64,000 bases of DNA from Oscheius onirici (Eukaryota > Nematoda > Chromadorea > Rhabditida > Rhabditidae), in the NCBI GenBank assembly GCA_932521025.1, contig OW051468.1:8680064-8744063 (forward strand), written 5' to 3'. This document shows, one piece after another, positions 1-12,776 of the stretch. The position numbers and the translations under genes are program-made. The notes beneath the pieces are model-generated. The model made no database searches. It was given only the letters and a program-made list of their open reading frames with translations, and had not been told where the DNA came from. Each line of letters opens with the position of its first letter. Within the stretch, counting starts at the first letter, position 1.

Positions 1-1076
1 GATCATACCCAAAACAATGAGCTAGAGAGTAGGCGAAAGCGCCAGGTGGTCCGATGGCCTTGGCTAGCCACAACTAGCGACGACAAAGACCGCCTTTTCT
101 CTTTTTCTTAACCCCTGGGTTCGTCCCGCTGTCTCAACATGATTGTTTTGCTTGAAACTATTCCCTACTGTCCGCCCGTTTAGTCCAATACAACTCTGTT
201 TACAACCAAACTTTCTACCTAATCGGCGTGATTGCTACGTCACAGGAAATAACAGTTACATGCTGCAGAAAACTTTAACTTGTCCCACTTTTCGACAGCT
301 ATTAAAATTTAGCTTACCCGTTTAACTATTGTTATCAGCTGAACAAAAAATTCACATACACCATAAAGTCTTCTGCATTCCGAGATCTAAACATGCGTTA
401 AGGGCCATTTAACGTAGAGGACTCGAATGGGATGCGGAAGGACGAATAAGGGTGACCTTCCTTGGAAAAAATGGCGTTCAGTCTTGCCCATTCAATACTC
501 CATTTTTCTCGTCATTCTGATTCTATATACTGATTATTTTTCACTTACAAAAACAAGAACAAAAAACGACGTTGTTTGTATTTTATGCCCAGAACCTGCC
601 CTTCTCAGCTGTCCACCAAATTTGAACCCTCGCTCGGCTATTGTCTTTTCGGCAAAAACAGACTTGATGACCCGATGTTTTGACTTGGAATTCAACGAAT
701 TTTTGCGGTTTGCTTGACGAAAAGTAACTTTCACCAGCCTCACCCTTCCAAGGACAAGTTTTCCTTGTTGAAGATGACAAAAACAGGCCATTTCTATGCA
801 AATATTGCTGTCATCGAGAGAGGAAGGGTTGGCCTCATTCAATATGTAGCTTTTTTTGTTGGAAGTTATCTTCACTGACCGCTCATTTCTGTATTAAGAT
901 CAGACTGTTTCTACTCATAGTATGTCGTAACGCATTCTGTACGTCATTGAATTGACCATAAAATACTCGTCTTATTTAATTGTCTAGACTTTTAAATCTC
1001 CTTCTTTTCTAGATTATTGACCACCTCCTGAAAGTTTCTATACATTGCGACTCAAAATAAACAAGGGAAAGCCCAA
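1..1076. other. No recognisable gene upstream of the patched-related gene
   Basis: Open frames here (for example 427-717 plus and 534-875 minus) show no domain, no start context and no splice partners. AT-rich stretches close to 1000-1076 are compatible with a promoter or 5' UTR of the gene starting at 1077. I see nothing else I can support. Confidence 0.5.
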
Positions 1077-4000
1077 ATGACCAGCTCACCGGAAGCGACG
1101 GCAGGTCAGTTCGCGGAACATCAATCAGCACCGCCCTTTGGATTTTTTCGACCATTTTTCCAGACGATGACCTTTTCAGGTCCCGGTGAGACCCGTCTCG
1201 TCCGATTTATCAACAACTTTTACAAGCGATGGGCCTATTTCATAGCCGGCCATCCGGTGGCTATAATTGTCATTTGTACGATCATTACGTTGATTGGAAC
1301 GGCTAAAATCATCACAACGCCGTACGTTCTTTTTTTGGCCTATAAAAAAGTTTAGGAATGAGAATGACATTCAAGGCTGGACACCTTACGGTGCTAGAGC
1401 TAGAGACGAGCTGGCCGTCACTAATGAGTTCTTTGGAAATGGAATCTCCATTTTCACGCTGGTTCTTCCTCTGAACGGTAAAGATGCCTTGGATAATGAC
1501 GTTTTGCTGGAAGCGAGACGGGTTAGTTATTTTGTACATTTTGAAGTGACACTGATGTCTAGCCGTTCAGTGGAAATCATAACATTATTTACGTTTCGCC
1601 AATCATTTTAAAAGTTGTTTTTAACTACATTCATTAAAAACAAGTAAAAAATGAGCCTACACCACGTAAAATGCAAAAATTTGCTTTTGCCAGGTTGCTG
1701 ACACGAGTTCCTTAATTTCCTCTGCTTACACATGATGTCAGTGTCCCTATAACAGTTTACTTTTCCTAAATTACCTTGATGTCGCTAAAGTATTAATAAA
1801 ATTGTTTTTCCAGGTAGAATTCATCTTGACCCACAACTTTACCATGTACGACACGGCCAACGGAAAGAACGAAACCTATCAGGAGTTTTGCTACAGTTTC
1901 TGTCAGATCAACGATCCATTCGTCATGTTCACCGTATTTTAAACATTCTTTGCTGAAATATTGAAACTTTAGGATGCCCTTATGCTGCAAAGGAATCTAA
2001 CAGCTAGCGGAAACGCTTTGAACGACAGAATGGTTCTACAGTACCCCGTCTCAACCATATATGACAGGAAAATTAATATTCAGCCAAGTTTCTTCGGTCT
2101 TGAGCTCAGTAACGAAACAGATGGCATCTCGAACATGAAAAGTGCCAAGGTACTATTTTGAACCTGTATTTTTATAGTTTGTTCAATCATGCCATAAAAC
2201 CTGTTTTCAGATGCTTGCCATTCATTTCCGCGCAGAAAGGAAACCAAGTTGGACCACCCAACAGATCAAGGATTTCGAGATGAGTGTCACCAACTATTTT
2301 GAAAAGTAAAATCATTTTTTTAGTCTTGCCGAAGAAAAGTGAATTTTAGAGAATTCATGTCGGAATCTGTACGTATCTTAACTCTTTCGACGACATACGT
2401 TGAGACAGAGGTCGTCAGAGCTGGAATGTCTATGCTCCCATTCCTCATTGTCGGTTTCGGAATCATGTCGGTGGTCAGTGGCATTACAACGACGCTTTCG
2501 GCCCTCTACATGGGACAGATGAGTATCCACAAGCTGTCTCTAGCTATCGTGGCCTGTATCTGCCCCTTCATGGCATGCGGAACTGCCCTCGGAGCTCTTT
2601 TTTTTTCGGGAGTCCGATTCGCTTCAATCCTCTGTGTCACGCCATTTTTGGTTCTAGCCATCGGAGTCGACGACGCCTATCTGATGAATCATGCCTGGCA
2701 GCGAGTAACTCAGCACAGAAAGTCAGTTTTTATCTGCAAAGCTATCAGAAATCTATTTTCAGACTGAATCCGGTCAAAGACGACTGTGCCGCTTCTCGTC
2801 TAGCCGAAGTTTTAGCTGATACAGGTCCGGCCATCATGATTTCTGCCCTGACCAACATTCTGGCCGATACTGTTGGAACGTTTACGGGAAATCCCGAGTG
2901 CACATTGTTGGCTTATGGAAACATGGCCTGCATCTTCGTGGACTTTATCTACCAGATCACTTTCTACTCGGCAGTCATGATCATTGCCGGACATTTCGAG
3001 ATAGAAAACGAAAAACAGAAGACCTTCACTTTGAGGATCTGCTGTGGTGGGGACGACGATAAAAGTATCGATTCTTCGACCACTGTAAGATTTTTATAAA
3101 CACTAAAGTTTCAACTTTTAGGGTCAAAGCCTCCAAGAAAAGATCAACGGTTGTGGTGGAAGCTGTCTCGACGTCTATCTCGACATTGTCTGCAACAAAG
3201 TCTTCGATCTTTTTGTCCTCGTTCTCTGGGCCGTTTTTATCGGCTTTGCCATTATGGGAATCACTCAAATGCCTATTAACTTGACACCGAAAAAATTATT
3301 TGCCGCTGATTCTTCTCTCATTGAAGTTCGTAATTTTTAGCTCCTTCAAATCGTTTAACTTTAGATGGACAATCTCAGGGTGGAATATGTGATTCCCTAT
3401 TTTACTTTGGCCACACTGTTCGTCAACAATCCCGGTGATTTGTCCAATCCCGACAGACTGAAACTGATGAATGCCTTTGTCGAAGAGATGGAAAGTTTGC
3501 CGGGAGCATGGGGAGCTCAGAGCTCCAACTATTTCATGAGGTAGATTTTTAAAAGTTTTTGAGTGGGGAACAGTTTTATTGAACTTCAACAGAATAAACA
3601 GATTGGCATTTCAGAGATTTTCTTGAGTACGAGAAAACAAAAGCCGAAGAAGAAAGCGAGGAAGATGATACCACTGCTCTCTTAAGCTCAAATGCCACAC
3701 AAGTTCTACATCCATCCGATCTGGAGAACTTTATCCAATGGCCAGAATACCAATTCTGGAGAGGATTCGTCCGTCTGTCTCATCAGAACAAGACAGGACC
3801 TGCCCATTTGGACAAGTTCTTCTTGACAACAGCCTACAAGGGAGAAGAACTAAAGGACTGGGTCGAGAGAGACAATGCCCTGAAGAGATGGCGAGCTGTG
3901 GTGGACAAGTACAGCCCCATTTTCAACATTTCCGTCTTCTCCGACGATGGAATCTATTGTGATCTCATCGATAACATGCCAACAGATACCTGGCAGGTAG

Positions 4001-4560
4001 TTGTTTCTTTTGATCTTGGATCAAAGAATCTTTCAGGCGGCTGTAGCTACACTTTGCTGTATGGCGTTGATCTGTCTCGTCTTCATGTGGGACTGTTTCA
4101 GCGTGCTTTCTGTCACAATAGTCATTGCATCCGTAATGACAGGAATCCTCGGGCTCTTGTCGCTCACAGGAACCGACTTGGATCCCATCGTCATGGCTGC
4201 TCTGATCATTTCCATCGGATTCTCTGTGGATATTCCGGCCCATGTGTCCTATCACTACCACACAGCCGACAGGACGCTTGATTCTAGAGAGAGGCTCCGA
4301 CAATGCCTCTCCTCTGTCGGATTCCCAGCTATCCAAGCCTCGCTGTCCACGAGTCTTTGTGTGCTAGCTCTCAAATTCGTACAAATCTACATGTCTCATG
4401 TGAGCCAAAGAACTGATTTTTTTTTAAGATTATACCATTTCAGGTCTTTGTTAAAACGATGATCCTCTGCATGGCCCTGTGTGTTGTTCACGGTCTGCTC
4501 ATAATCCCGTGCATGGCTTCCCTCCTCGAGCCACTTCTTTCCCGTCTCCGTCGCAAATGA
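1077..4560 (+). CDS. Patched-related (PTR/SSD, RND-type) membrane protein
   Basis: Twelve exons (1077-1321, 1356-1521, 1814-1933, 1973-2149, 2211-2305, 2350-2721, 2763-3084, 3122-3325, 3365-3540, 3615-3996, 4037-4399, 4444-4560) join in one frame to about 912 aa. The architecture is that of the nematode PTR family. There is a first TM near residue 55, then a luminal loop with the family motif WTPYGARARDE, then a sterol-sensing-domain TM bundle carrying GVDDAYLMNHAW. A second luminal loop follows, then a second TM bundle carrying GFSVDIPAHVSYHYH and a short basic tail. GVDD and SVD(I/S) are the positions of the proton-relay acidic residues in patched/dispatched/RND proteins. In nematodes these proteins act in apical membranes and have roles in cuticle, moulting and lipid or sterol transport. 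The particular substrate cannot be read from sequence. The next gene downstream is a cuticle collagen on the same strand. Confidence 0.9.
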
Positions 4561-4776
4561 TCTCATTTTTTCGTGTTATAGGCAATTAAATTCTTTGCTC
4601 ATGTCAAGAGGTTCCCCTCACAATAACACTCCCACTTTCCCCCTGTCATCATCTGACTTTCTCCCTCGTCTCCTCAAGGCCGAGACCAATAATAGCCCTC
4701 TTCTCATCCCGAATTGGCGCTCCTTTTTGTGTACTTGAGAACACTAGTTCCTCCTCCTCGCTACCAGTTGCCGTCC

Positions 4777-6052
4777 ATGTCGCTGCCGCTCAAGGTAGCC
4801 CTAGGCGGTTCGTCTCTTCTCCTCCTAGGTGCCATCGGAATCTTGCTGTACACCACTGCTGACTTGAGAGATTTCCATCACGACTCTTTGAAAAGTTTGG
4901 AGGAGTGGAAGGTAAGATGGCAATGCAAACAGAAAACTAGTTGTAGTACTACGAGAAAGAAGCCTGGGGTGAAATGACTCTGATCCAGAGGGAGAAACGA
5001 AGTTTTGGAAGAGGCAGAGCTTTTGAGAGACGATTCTTCAAAGAGGAACAGAGGTAAGGCTTCTTACCAAATACATTTATACCTTTTCCAGTGAGAATGA
5101 TGCTCAGAGATATACGAGAATGAGTTATGGAAATGGACAAGGAGGACAGTGCAGTGAGTTTTCAGACCCTTGATAAAAAACATTTTTTGAAGACTGTGGC
5201 GCCCAGCCATCACGCTGTCCTCCAGGCCCTCCAGGTCCTCCGGGGCAAGTCGGACTTCCAGGAGACATGGGACTGCCGGGAGAACGAGGGCATCCTGGAG
5301 CTAGTGGCGTAGCCCTGATCGCCACATACGATCAGTCTTCTCCCGGCTGCATTCAGTGTCCAATTGGTCCTCCTGGTCCCCCTGGAATTGATGGCTTTCC
5401 TGGTGAACTAGGCCCACCAGGACAGCCGGGAGAAAATGCCTATCCTGTGGGACCGGGACTTGTCGGACCTCCTGGGCCACCTGGGGATCCAGGTGAGACA
5501 AAATATATTCAAGATGTAAAAAGTTATCAGGACGAGTCGGTGAGCCCGGAATGGCTGGTGGAGCTGGATTACCTGGTCAGGAGGCTGTCTGTCAGATCGG
5601 AACACCCGGTCCTTCTGGACCGAGAGGGCCGCCAGGCGAGATGGGATTACCTGGTCAGACTCCGGGATACGTACAGCCAGGAATGCCTGGACCTCCCGGA
5701 CCCATCGGTCGACCAGGAAATCCTGGAAGAGATGGCCAGCCTGGGCAGCCGGGATATGTCTGTTTACATCCTAATCCTTTGAATTATTCTTTTTCAGCCT
5801 GGCGGACCTGGACATCCTGGCGATGACGCTCACTATTGCCCCTGCCCACCTCCATCAGGACAACGTAATCAGAACAGTGAACAACGGGCACCACAACCAA
5901 AGTCAAGCTACAGGCACCAGGTTGCTGAACCGAAGGTTCCAGAAGAAGGAGTCAATGAAAACATTAGCAGAGAAGAGTACAGAAAGAAGGTGGTCGCTAG
6001 ACTATTGATGAAAAGGAAGTTGTTAGCTCTGCAAGCTCGACACGTTCAATAA
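4777..6052 (+). CDS. Cuticle collagen (nematode Col_cuticle_N type)
   Basis: The start ATG at 4777 opens a short N-terminal domain with one hydrophobic segment ([12 protein letters not shown]) typical of nematode cuticle collagens. A basic SxRxxR-like region follows ([17 protein letters not shown], a probable subtilisin/furin processing site). Then come a cysteine cluster ([11 protein letters not shown]), three Gly-X-Y blocks interrupted by short spacers with cysteines, and a non-collagenous Lys/Arg-rich tail. Five introns are visible; donors include 4912, 5053 and about 5492. The stop codon TAA at 6050-6052 is itself part of an AATAAA polyadenylation signal. The product is a structural extracellular-matrix protein of the cuticle. 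It ends 50 bp from the convergent FLYWCH gene. Which collagen group it belongs to cannot be decided here. Confidence 0.92.
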
Positions 6053-6102
6053 ACTGATTGGCTTCATTATACAAGCGATTATATACGAGATCATAAAAAA
6101 AA

Positions 6103-8795
6103 TTATTCAGTCCCGGGTCGTTGAGGAGCACGTCTTAGTCTGTTGCTTTTCCTCTCTGGCTCCAAGAAATTTGCAGGCATTTCGTTCCTTGGCTCTTGCC
6201 TTATCGTCACCTTTTGTTGAACAGGCTGCGCCATTCTTCGGACAGGTCTGCCTTGTCCCGGCTGCAGTGGATGGACTACAGACTCAGGTCCCGTCATTAC
6301 TTGCATCGTCCGATTTGCCTTCTTGATTGGTCGCTTTACCACAACCATCTGACCATTTTCGCTTCTTTGTAGGAACATTGCCTCTCGGACCTGATTGGAC
6401 TGGGCCGTGCCGACTGAAACTGACTTAACTGCGCTTCTTGGCCCTGGTCGCACAGTCGTGAATCGCGGAGCTGCTCGTGAAGGTCCAGGCGCCTCTTGTA
6501 AAACAATATCCGCTCCGTTGCTTTTCGGTGAACAGTGTGGATCAGCCAAGACGTCTTCCAAAATACCCATCACTCTTTGGAGATATCGTTTAGCCACCTC
6601 TGGCCGACGGCATTGTTGCATTCTCTGTTTGAGGCTCTAAAAATTAAATGTTTTGAAGAAACGAGTGATTGTTACGTCGCATTGGAGCTCCAGCTGAAGA
6701 ACATTCTCAAAAGTCGCTCTGTCGTCAAAGTTTTGTCGGACCGTTACGTAGTTATTCTGAAAGCGTTAAAAGTACAATAAATTGTATTCAGAACTTACAG
6801 AATTCCTCTGTTCTTGACTCAGTTGAGGAACTTTCTTCTCAGACAAACTAAAAGTGACTCTGTTTTGTGGCCTCTGCGGTAGAGGAACATGCTGCGGCTC
6901 TGGGACAGCTTCAACAATCGGCTCTTGGTACTGTTCTTCCTGCACCCATTCCTGACCTCCCATTTCTTCTGAGAAGGCAGTTTTTACTGAAAATATATCC
7001 AACTCACGATAGCCCTGATCCATAATATAGACCTCTTCTTGTTGATTGACCTGTTGATTACCATGTATAGTTGTATTTGGATGGAAGACGGTGTTTGGCT
7101 CGTTCAGAAGCCGTCTCACGCTTCGTATGCTGGCCGGAGCTGACTGGAGCATCTTTTGTGTTCTTGCCTTCTTCGCTTCCATCTCTTTCATAAAAACTTC
7201 CGGTGAGTAGTAGTCGTAAATCGGTTGACGATATGTATCGGGCATTGGACTGTCTCCGGAATGGAAACAGTGGTCGAGACAATAATCCACGATCACCTGC
7301 TTTATCTCTCGACGCAAAATGTACTGAAAAAAGCTTTTTTATCAGAATTTTCTGCCCCTTACCCTCCAGTCATGTACTCTAATAAAAGCTGAGCACTGAG
7401 TATGAATGATGGCTCCCCGACCGTGGTTGCAACGCTGCTGGCGGTCGTCGGAACAACAGAGGTAGTACATGTGTTCGTCATAGAGTCCAACCTTTCTCAG
7501 ACGGTAGCGACTGTGTTGTGAGAGTTCGCGGATCCAGGCCTAGGATGTATAAGCGTTCGTTCTAAACTTTCTTACCTCAAAAAGATTTGGCTCTGGAAAA
7601 GTGTACCGTTCAATGACTAACGGTCTCTCATGGACGTACGTCAAATGCTGTATGAGGAGATCCTGTGACGGAGCCAAATCTCCAGACGGAAATTCCATAT
7701 TGCATTCAGTACAAATGGACTAAAAACTCTAATTCAAATTCAAACACAAAAAAATACCGGTGGAAAGGGTTTGGTTCTTTTGAATTTGCTTTTCTCGATG
7801 ATGAGTCCGTCTCTTCGTCGCTGTTGGACTGCCTTTCTTGCCTCGAAACGCTTCCGGAACGGCTAAAATCGTTTTTTTTCTCCGATTCGCTAACAAAATA
7901 CCATTTCCATTCGATGATGTTCCATCATTGGTTGAAGGAGTTCAAAATCGAAGAAGGCGCTACCGAGGTCTGGTTGTTCACTCCTCAGTTTTCTAACTGA
8001 ACACGCGCTTTATTTTCAAACGGAAAAGCCGTACCGTAATTATCGTAGAGCTGCCCCAACTCACAGTCCATGAACTCACAAAGAAGATTCAAATCGTAAA
8101 CTGCGACTCGAACACGGAGCTGATTTTCATCGGGTTGACAGGCTGCATGGTGGTCAGACCGTGGTTTCACAGAGGCAAAGTTTGGAGAAGTTCTCACAGC
8201 TCCCGGACAGTTTTCATTGGCACACCGCCAAATATTATAAGCCATCTGGTTTAACTAAAAATGGATTCTTTCAAAATAGTCCTAAAGGTCGAAACCTGGG
8301 TAGTGAGTGTATAGAGATAGCCGTCAAAGACGAGCTGGGTCTGACACATTTTGCTGAAACAGACAATTGTGTGGGATCTTGGTGGCTGCGAAGGGACGTC
8401 AATCTGCTTGCTCATCAAATCCTGCAGTGGAATTGTGAACAGTGGCGATCCATCGGATCTCGTGTGAAGAAGTTCGCTCTCCGGAATATGAACAGTCTGC
8501 ATATGATGCTGCTGCATGTGATGTTGTTCGTACATTGCTTCTAAAACTTATTTTGTTTTGCTTATTGTTAAACAAAAACAAACCGCGTGGAATTTCTATG
8601 TAGCGTTGTTGACCATCGTCATCTACTTCTACTTGTATATATTCGTCTCCCTAAACTCGTTCACTTAGGTTTCCAAAACAGTAAACCAACGTCTTCTACT
8701 GTAACTTCGTGAGCAACTGTCCCATCCCATTCTTCAAAATCCATAGGATATTCTCCGACTACCTCTTCGTGATAGATGACATTGTCATCTGCCAT
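6103..8795 (-). CDS. FLYWCH / C2H2 zinc-finger protein
   Basis: Reading the minus strand from ATG at 8795 the exons stay in phase to the stop at 6103. The order is an acidic N-terminus (MADDNVIYHEEVVG), a His/Gln/Met-rich stretch (MYEQHHMQQHHMQ), and a FLYWCH-type finger. The finger runs from LVFDGYLYTLTTQ across an intron to MAYNIWRCANENCPGA and the downstream His/Cys of DHHAAC. Next come a basic linker, a C2H2 finger (CTECNMEF then LLIQHLTYVH), and a Cys/His-rich segment (YYLCCSDDRQQRCNHGRG). A long Gln/Pro-rich region and a basic C-terminus close the protein. FLYWCH proteins in nematodes are DNA-binding regulators (FLH and PEB-1 types) and some derive from MULE transposases. I infer a sequence-specific DNA-binding nuclear role. 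A TTTCAG just upstream of the start could be a trans-splice acceptor. Confidence 0.75.
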
Positions 8796-8849
8796 CTCTG
8801 GAGCGGTTCGTGGCGAAGTTTTTCGGGCGATGAACGATTTCTGATGAGC

Positions 8850-10002
8850 CTGAAAGAAGGTTCTTAGAAAGATTTCTATTCTTCATCTTGCTAGGCCAAA
8901 AAGAATAGCTAGGGCAAAAAATTTGCTAAGCGGAAGATTTTTTACTAAAGTGATATTTTTTAAGTGTTTTGCAGATACTCCGTCCTGACAATTATATTTC
9001 GACTTATCAGCAAATTTTTCACCTAGCAAGGCAAAGAGGTCCCGAAAGGTTGTTTTAAGCAGAAAAAATGGAATTGGTATTACCTACACTAGAAGTAAGA
9101 GTGTTCCTTTACTGTTAAGCCAGTACGGAAACAGATTAGAGCTTGGCAAGAACGCATTACAAACTACCGCCCTTAAAATCGATAAAAGCATATAGTATTT
9201 GGTGAATGACTTAAACTATTAGCGTTCTTTTTTCCTTTTCTATCTGAATCTCTTCCTACTAGCATTTTACACCAATAAACTCGGAAAAAATGACGACGAA
9301 TCAAAGGGAAAATTTGAATCTGAACAGAAACCATGCAGCACGCGGCATCATAAGATGCCGACTTATGGCGTCGGGACGAAAATGCGTCGCAATTGCGTAC
9401 TTATTAATCGTTTACCGTAAAAGTGCCACTGGTCACTGGAATTTCACCGTTTTTTCACCGCTTTCCCTATTTTTAGCCTTAATTTCACTTTTTTCTTGTT
9501 TGCTAGTGTTTTGGCTGTCAAAACGTAAACGCTGAATAATGGATTTCGCTAAAAATTCGACCAAACACTGCTGCAATCCACCGAGCAAGCTTCGAAAAGC
9601 GTGTAAACTAGCCTTTTCCCAGTTTTCGTATATTTTGTCCATGTTGTTTTTACCAATTTCTCGCAAAATATGCCCAGAACTTGATCTACTTTAGGTTCTT
9701 TCCACAATTCATCCGATAGAACCCTAAAAAGCGGTAATATTAAAGTAAGTGCTTACGTTCGACCAAACTCGACTTTTTTCATTGTTCTCCTTCCATTTTT
9801 CACGTTTGTAACCACGCTAATCGAGTTCAGAGTGTAAAACAGTCCCCTGGACATAAAAAAATGATCGAACATGGCCAGAAATAGACGTTTTTCTTTTCGC
9901 AATTTTCGAATATTTTTTGCTTGCTTCTTTTGTTTTTTTAAACAAATGTTCACTACGTTTCTTTACTAAACATCAATATTCCAGGTCAACTTTTTGTAAA
10001 AG
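8850..10002. repeat. Repeat-rich intergenic region before SRP68
   Basis: No gene is supported. About 9430-9960 contains AT-rich repetitive sequence. A block near 9820-9850 (GAGTTCAGAGTGTAAAACA followed by CCC, TGGACA and a poly-A run) resembles 11027-11070 inside an SRP68 intron, so this is a dispersed repeat copy. A CCAG/GTC acceptor-like site at about 9984 lies 19 bp before the SRP68 ATG. Confidence 0.5.
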
Positions 10003-12776
10003 ATGCCCGACGTGGAGATGGCCGACGCTTCGGCAGCTGAAATAGCCGTCGAGCAGCCAATGTTCCCCACGGTCCGAATTCTCGAGCTGGTCAAGGATGC
10101 CCAGCAGCAGCACGGTCTTCGTCATGGAGACTATTATCGTTACAGGTTTTTAAGCTAATTTTGTGTTCAAATTGCTTGCAGAACGTATTGTGCTTCCAAG
10201 CTGTATCGTATCCGCAAAACGACCAACTTCCAAAATGTTCACAAGGGCAAGATTCGTCACAAGACCAAGTTCCAGAAGAAGTGGCTTACTGAAGAGCTGT
10301 TCAACGACGAAAAGTGAGATAATTTTTTTTTCCTAAAAATATGTTTCAGATTGATGCAAATAGGAATATTCGAGGCGGAGAGATCTTGGTCCCAGGCTAT
10401 GCACGACAAGCTCTCGCTGGAAGACAATCCGGACAAACTGAGGAAAAAGTACTCGATGAGAATGAACTTGAAGAGGTAAAATTTGTTTGTTTCCTCTGCA
10501 ATTTTCATTAGAGCCGTCGTCCATGCCAAGAATCTCGAGGCTCTTGTGCGAAACAGCCCACGCTGCGACGCTCCCACAAAGCTAGAAGCCCAGGCTTATG
10601 CTGCCTGGCTACTGGGAATCTGCTGTTTCGAGACGCGTCAGTGGAGAGATGCCGCCGAAGCTCTCAAGGTATTTTTCTGCTCTTTTTGACTAAAAAGGAA
10701 TTTAAGGCTGCCCGTCAACTGTACGAAGGACTCGCCGAAGCGACTCCGAACACCAGTCTGTCCAACATTTACAAGTCCAAATGTCGCGAGGTCCAGCCGC
10801 AGATCAGACTGTGCGAGTTCAATTCGAGTGATTCCTCGGACGCCTCGATGAGCGAACTGATGTCGCTGAGACTGCAGCTTGGAGGAGGAGAAGGACTCGA
10901 TGTTAGTTTTTTTGTATTGAAAAAATCTTTTACCGCCAACTCAAGTTTTCGGCTTGCCGACTTCCTGAGTGTTCAGCTTTGTATTTTCTCTTATTTTCCG
11001 CATTTTCTGCACTTTTGAGACCCGATTATCGAATTCTGCGTGTAAAACAACCCTTGGAACACCAAAAAAACGGTCAGTCTGAAAAGAACAGTTTGTCTGA
11101 TATAAAATAGAGCAAACTACATATTTTGGGCGAATTTCGCGTTCTAGAAGTTCTTTTATGAGCAAATTTATATAAAGGTGCTCAAAAAGTGGAAACATTT
11201 AAACTGAGACAGCTCGAGTATAACCAAAAAACCTTATTTTTCAGCACCTGATCGCCGAGATGAGAGCCAAGGCTTCAACCGATGCCGCCTGTGTTGTGGA
11301 ATGGGGCGGCGAGCGCAGTACCGTCGAAGACGACAAGATCAAGCAGGTCGTGCAGGGCTGGAGTCAGACGGAAAGCGAACTGAAACAATGCCAAAATGCC
11401 AAGGAGAGGATGACGCTCTACGAGAAGCAGCTCATGGATACGAGAGACGCCATCGAGAAGGTCAACGACCTCATCAAGAGGAAGGCTTCCACCAACGCTG
11501 ACGCTTCAGTAAGCAGTATTTTCATACCCTTCTGACAATTTCCGTTCAGGCTCTCCGTACCATCAAGTCCTACCTCGAATTCCTCAAGATTAGCGGAACA
11601 GCGGCTCGTTATCTCTCTATAATTGAGAATTCCAAGTAATATTTATTTTAACAGCTAAATTCGAAATTTTAGAGTCGAAAAGAAGGCAAAACCGCAGGAT
11701 CTGCTCCGTCTCTATGACTCTGTCATTGAAAATCTCAAAGAGGTCCTCGAGATTCCCGGCAGTGAAGCCAATACCGAGCTGACGAACGCCTTCAATGGAA
11801 AAATTGCTTTTTACCGTGCCTTTAGGTCAGTTTTAATGAATTCTACCTATTTATAGTATCTTTTTAGATGCCATCACATGGCAGTCGCTTATGCTGCTCA
11901 AGGCAAATTTGCCGAAGCTTATGCCCTGTTTGAGAAGGCCGGAGAGCGTAAGACGGAAGCTGAAAAGGCGGCCAAGAGCCTGCAAGGTATCAGCTACTTC
12001 AAGGAGTCAATAGATGAGCTGAAACAGCTGGCGGAGATGATCGAGAGGGACAGAGAAGCTGCCAGAGCGAAGCAGCTCACAGATGCTGCTGCTGGACAGG
12101 AAGTTGCTGTTAGCGAGGGACTGGATGGCAAAACTGTAGGTTTAGAGTCGATTTCCAACAAAGAGCGGCATTTGGACAATTCTTTAAAAAAATTCTCGTA
12201 GTTCTCGACACATCAATACGTAAATGCCCTTACCGGCATTGGATTTTTTTTCTTTGTAGCGAAATGTTGATAGTTTTTCGCAGTTTTCGTGTCCCTTTTC
12301 CTGGTTTTGATTGCAGAAAGCGAAACGCCGAAAATCGCCTAAAATGGAGAAAATTGGTGAACTCAGCTACGCTCGATATTTTTCCAAATATCGCGCAACA
12401 TCGGTGCCTCTCTTTGTTAAAAATGGCCTGCAGTCAAGTTTTTACACAAAAGAAATTCCAGACACTCTTGGAAAACATCTCAAAATGGTGCATTTCTGCC
12501 ATTGAGACGACGCTGGTCAAAAAAAAGCCCGTTCCCGTGACCCGCTGTCCTCCGGCCTTTGCTCCGATGCCGAACAAGCCCATCTTCTTCGATTTGGCTC
12601 TAAATCACGTCCAGATGCCGATGGATGAGCTCCAAACGCGTCTGGAGAAGGCAAACGAGGGAGCGAAGCCGCAGCCGAAGAAGGAAAAAGGAGGCAAGAA
12701 GGAGCCCGAAGGACAACAGGAACAACAGGCCGGAATCACCGGAATGATGAAGGGCTGGTTCTGGGGCAAGAGCTAG
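10003..12776 (+). CDS. SRP68: Signal recognition particle 68 kDa subunit
   Basis: The protein starts MPDVEMADASAAEI and enters the SRP68 N-terminal RNA-binding domain with the signature HGLRHGDYYRYRTYCASK, LYRIRK and KFQKKWLTEELF. AERSWSQAMHDK, the central TPR-like helices, and a C-terminal FFDLALNHVQMP segment follow. FFDLALNH is the SRP68 C-terminal region that contacts SRP72. The tail is Lys/Gln-rich and ends GWFWGKS. About nine introns are visible; those at 10905-11243 and about 12136-12500 are long and contain repeats. The protein pairs with SRP72 on SRP RNA to complete the particle that directs signal-peptide ribosomes to the ER. Nothing suggests a lesion. Confidence 0.93.
10930..11210. 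repeat. Dispersed repeat copy in an SRP68 intron
   Basis: The stretch around 11019-11070 (CGAATTCTGCGTGTAAAACA, then CCCTTGGAACA and a poly-A run) matches the pattern of 9820-9860. A looser version lies at about 13300-13345. The copies share a TTTTC(T/C)GCA-rich left part. Boundaries are not clear by eye. Confidence 0.4.

Noticed and set aside
4033-4336. Minus-strand ORFs over the patched-related gene
   Set aside because: Shadows of exon 11, which has the conserved SSD residues.
6395-6640. Plus-strand ORF opposite the FLYWCH gene
   Set aside because: Antisense shadow; the minus strand is joined by phase-0 introns to the rest of the gene.
12264-12505. Plus-strand ORF segments before the last SRP68 exon
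   Set aside because: Low complexity intronic sequence; the conserved SRP68 sequence resumes only at about 12500.
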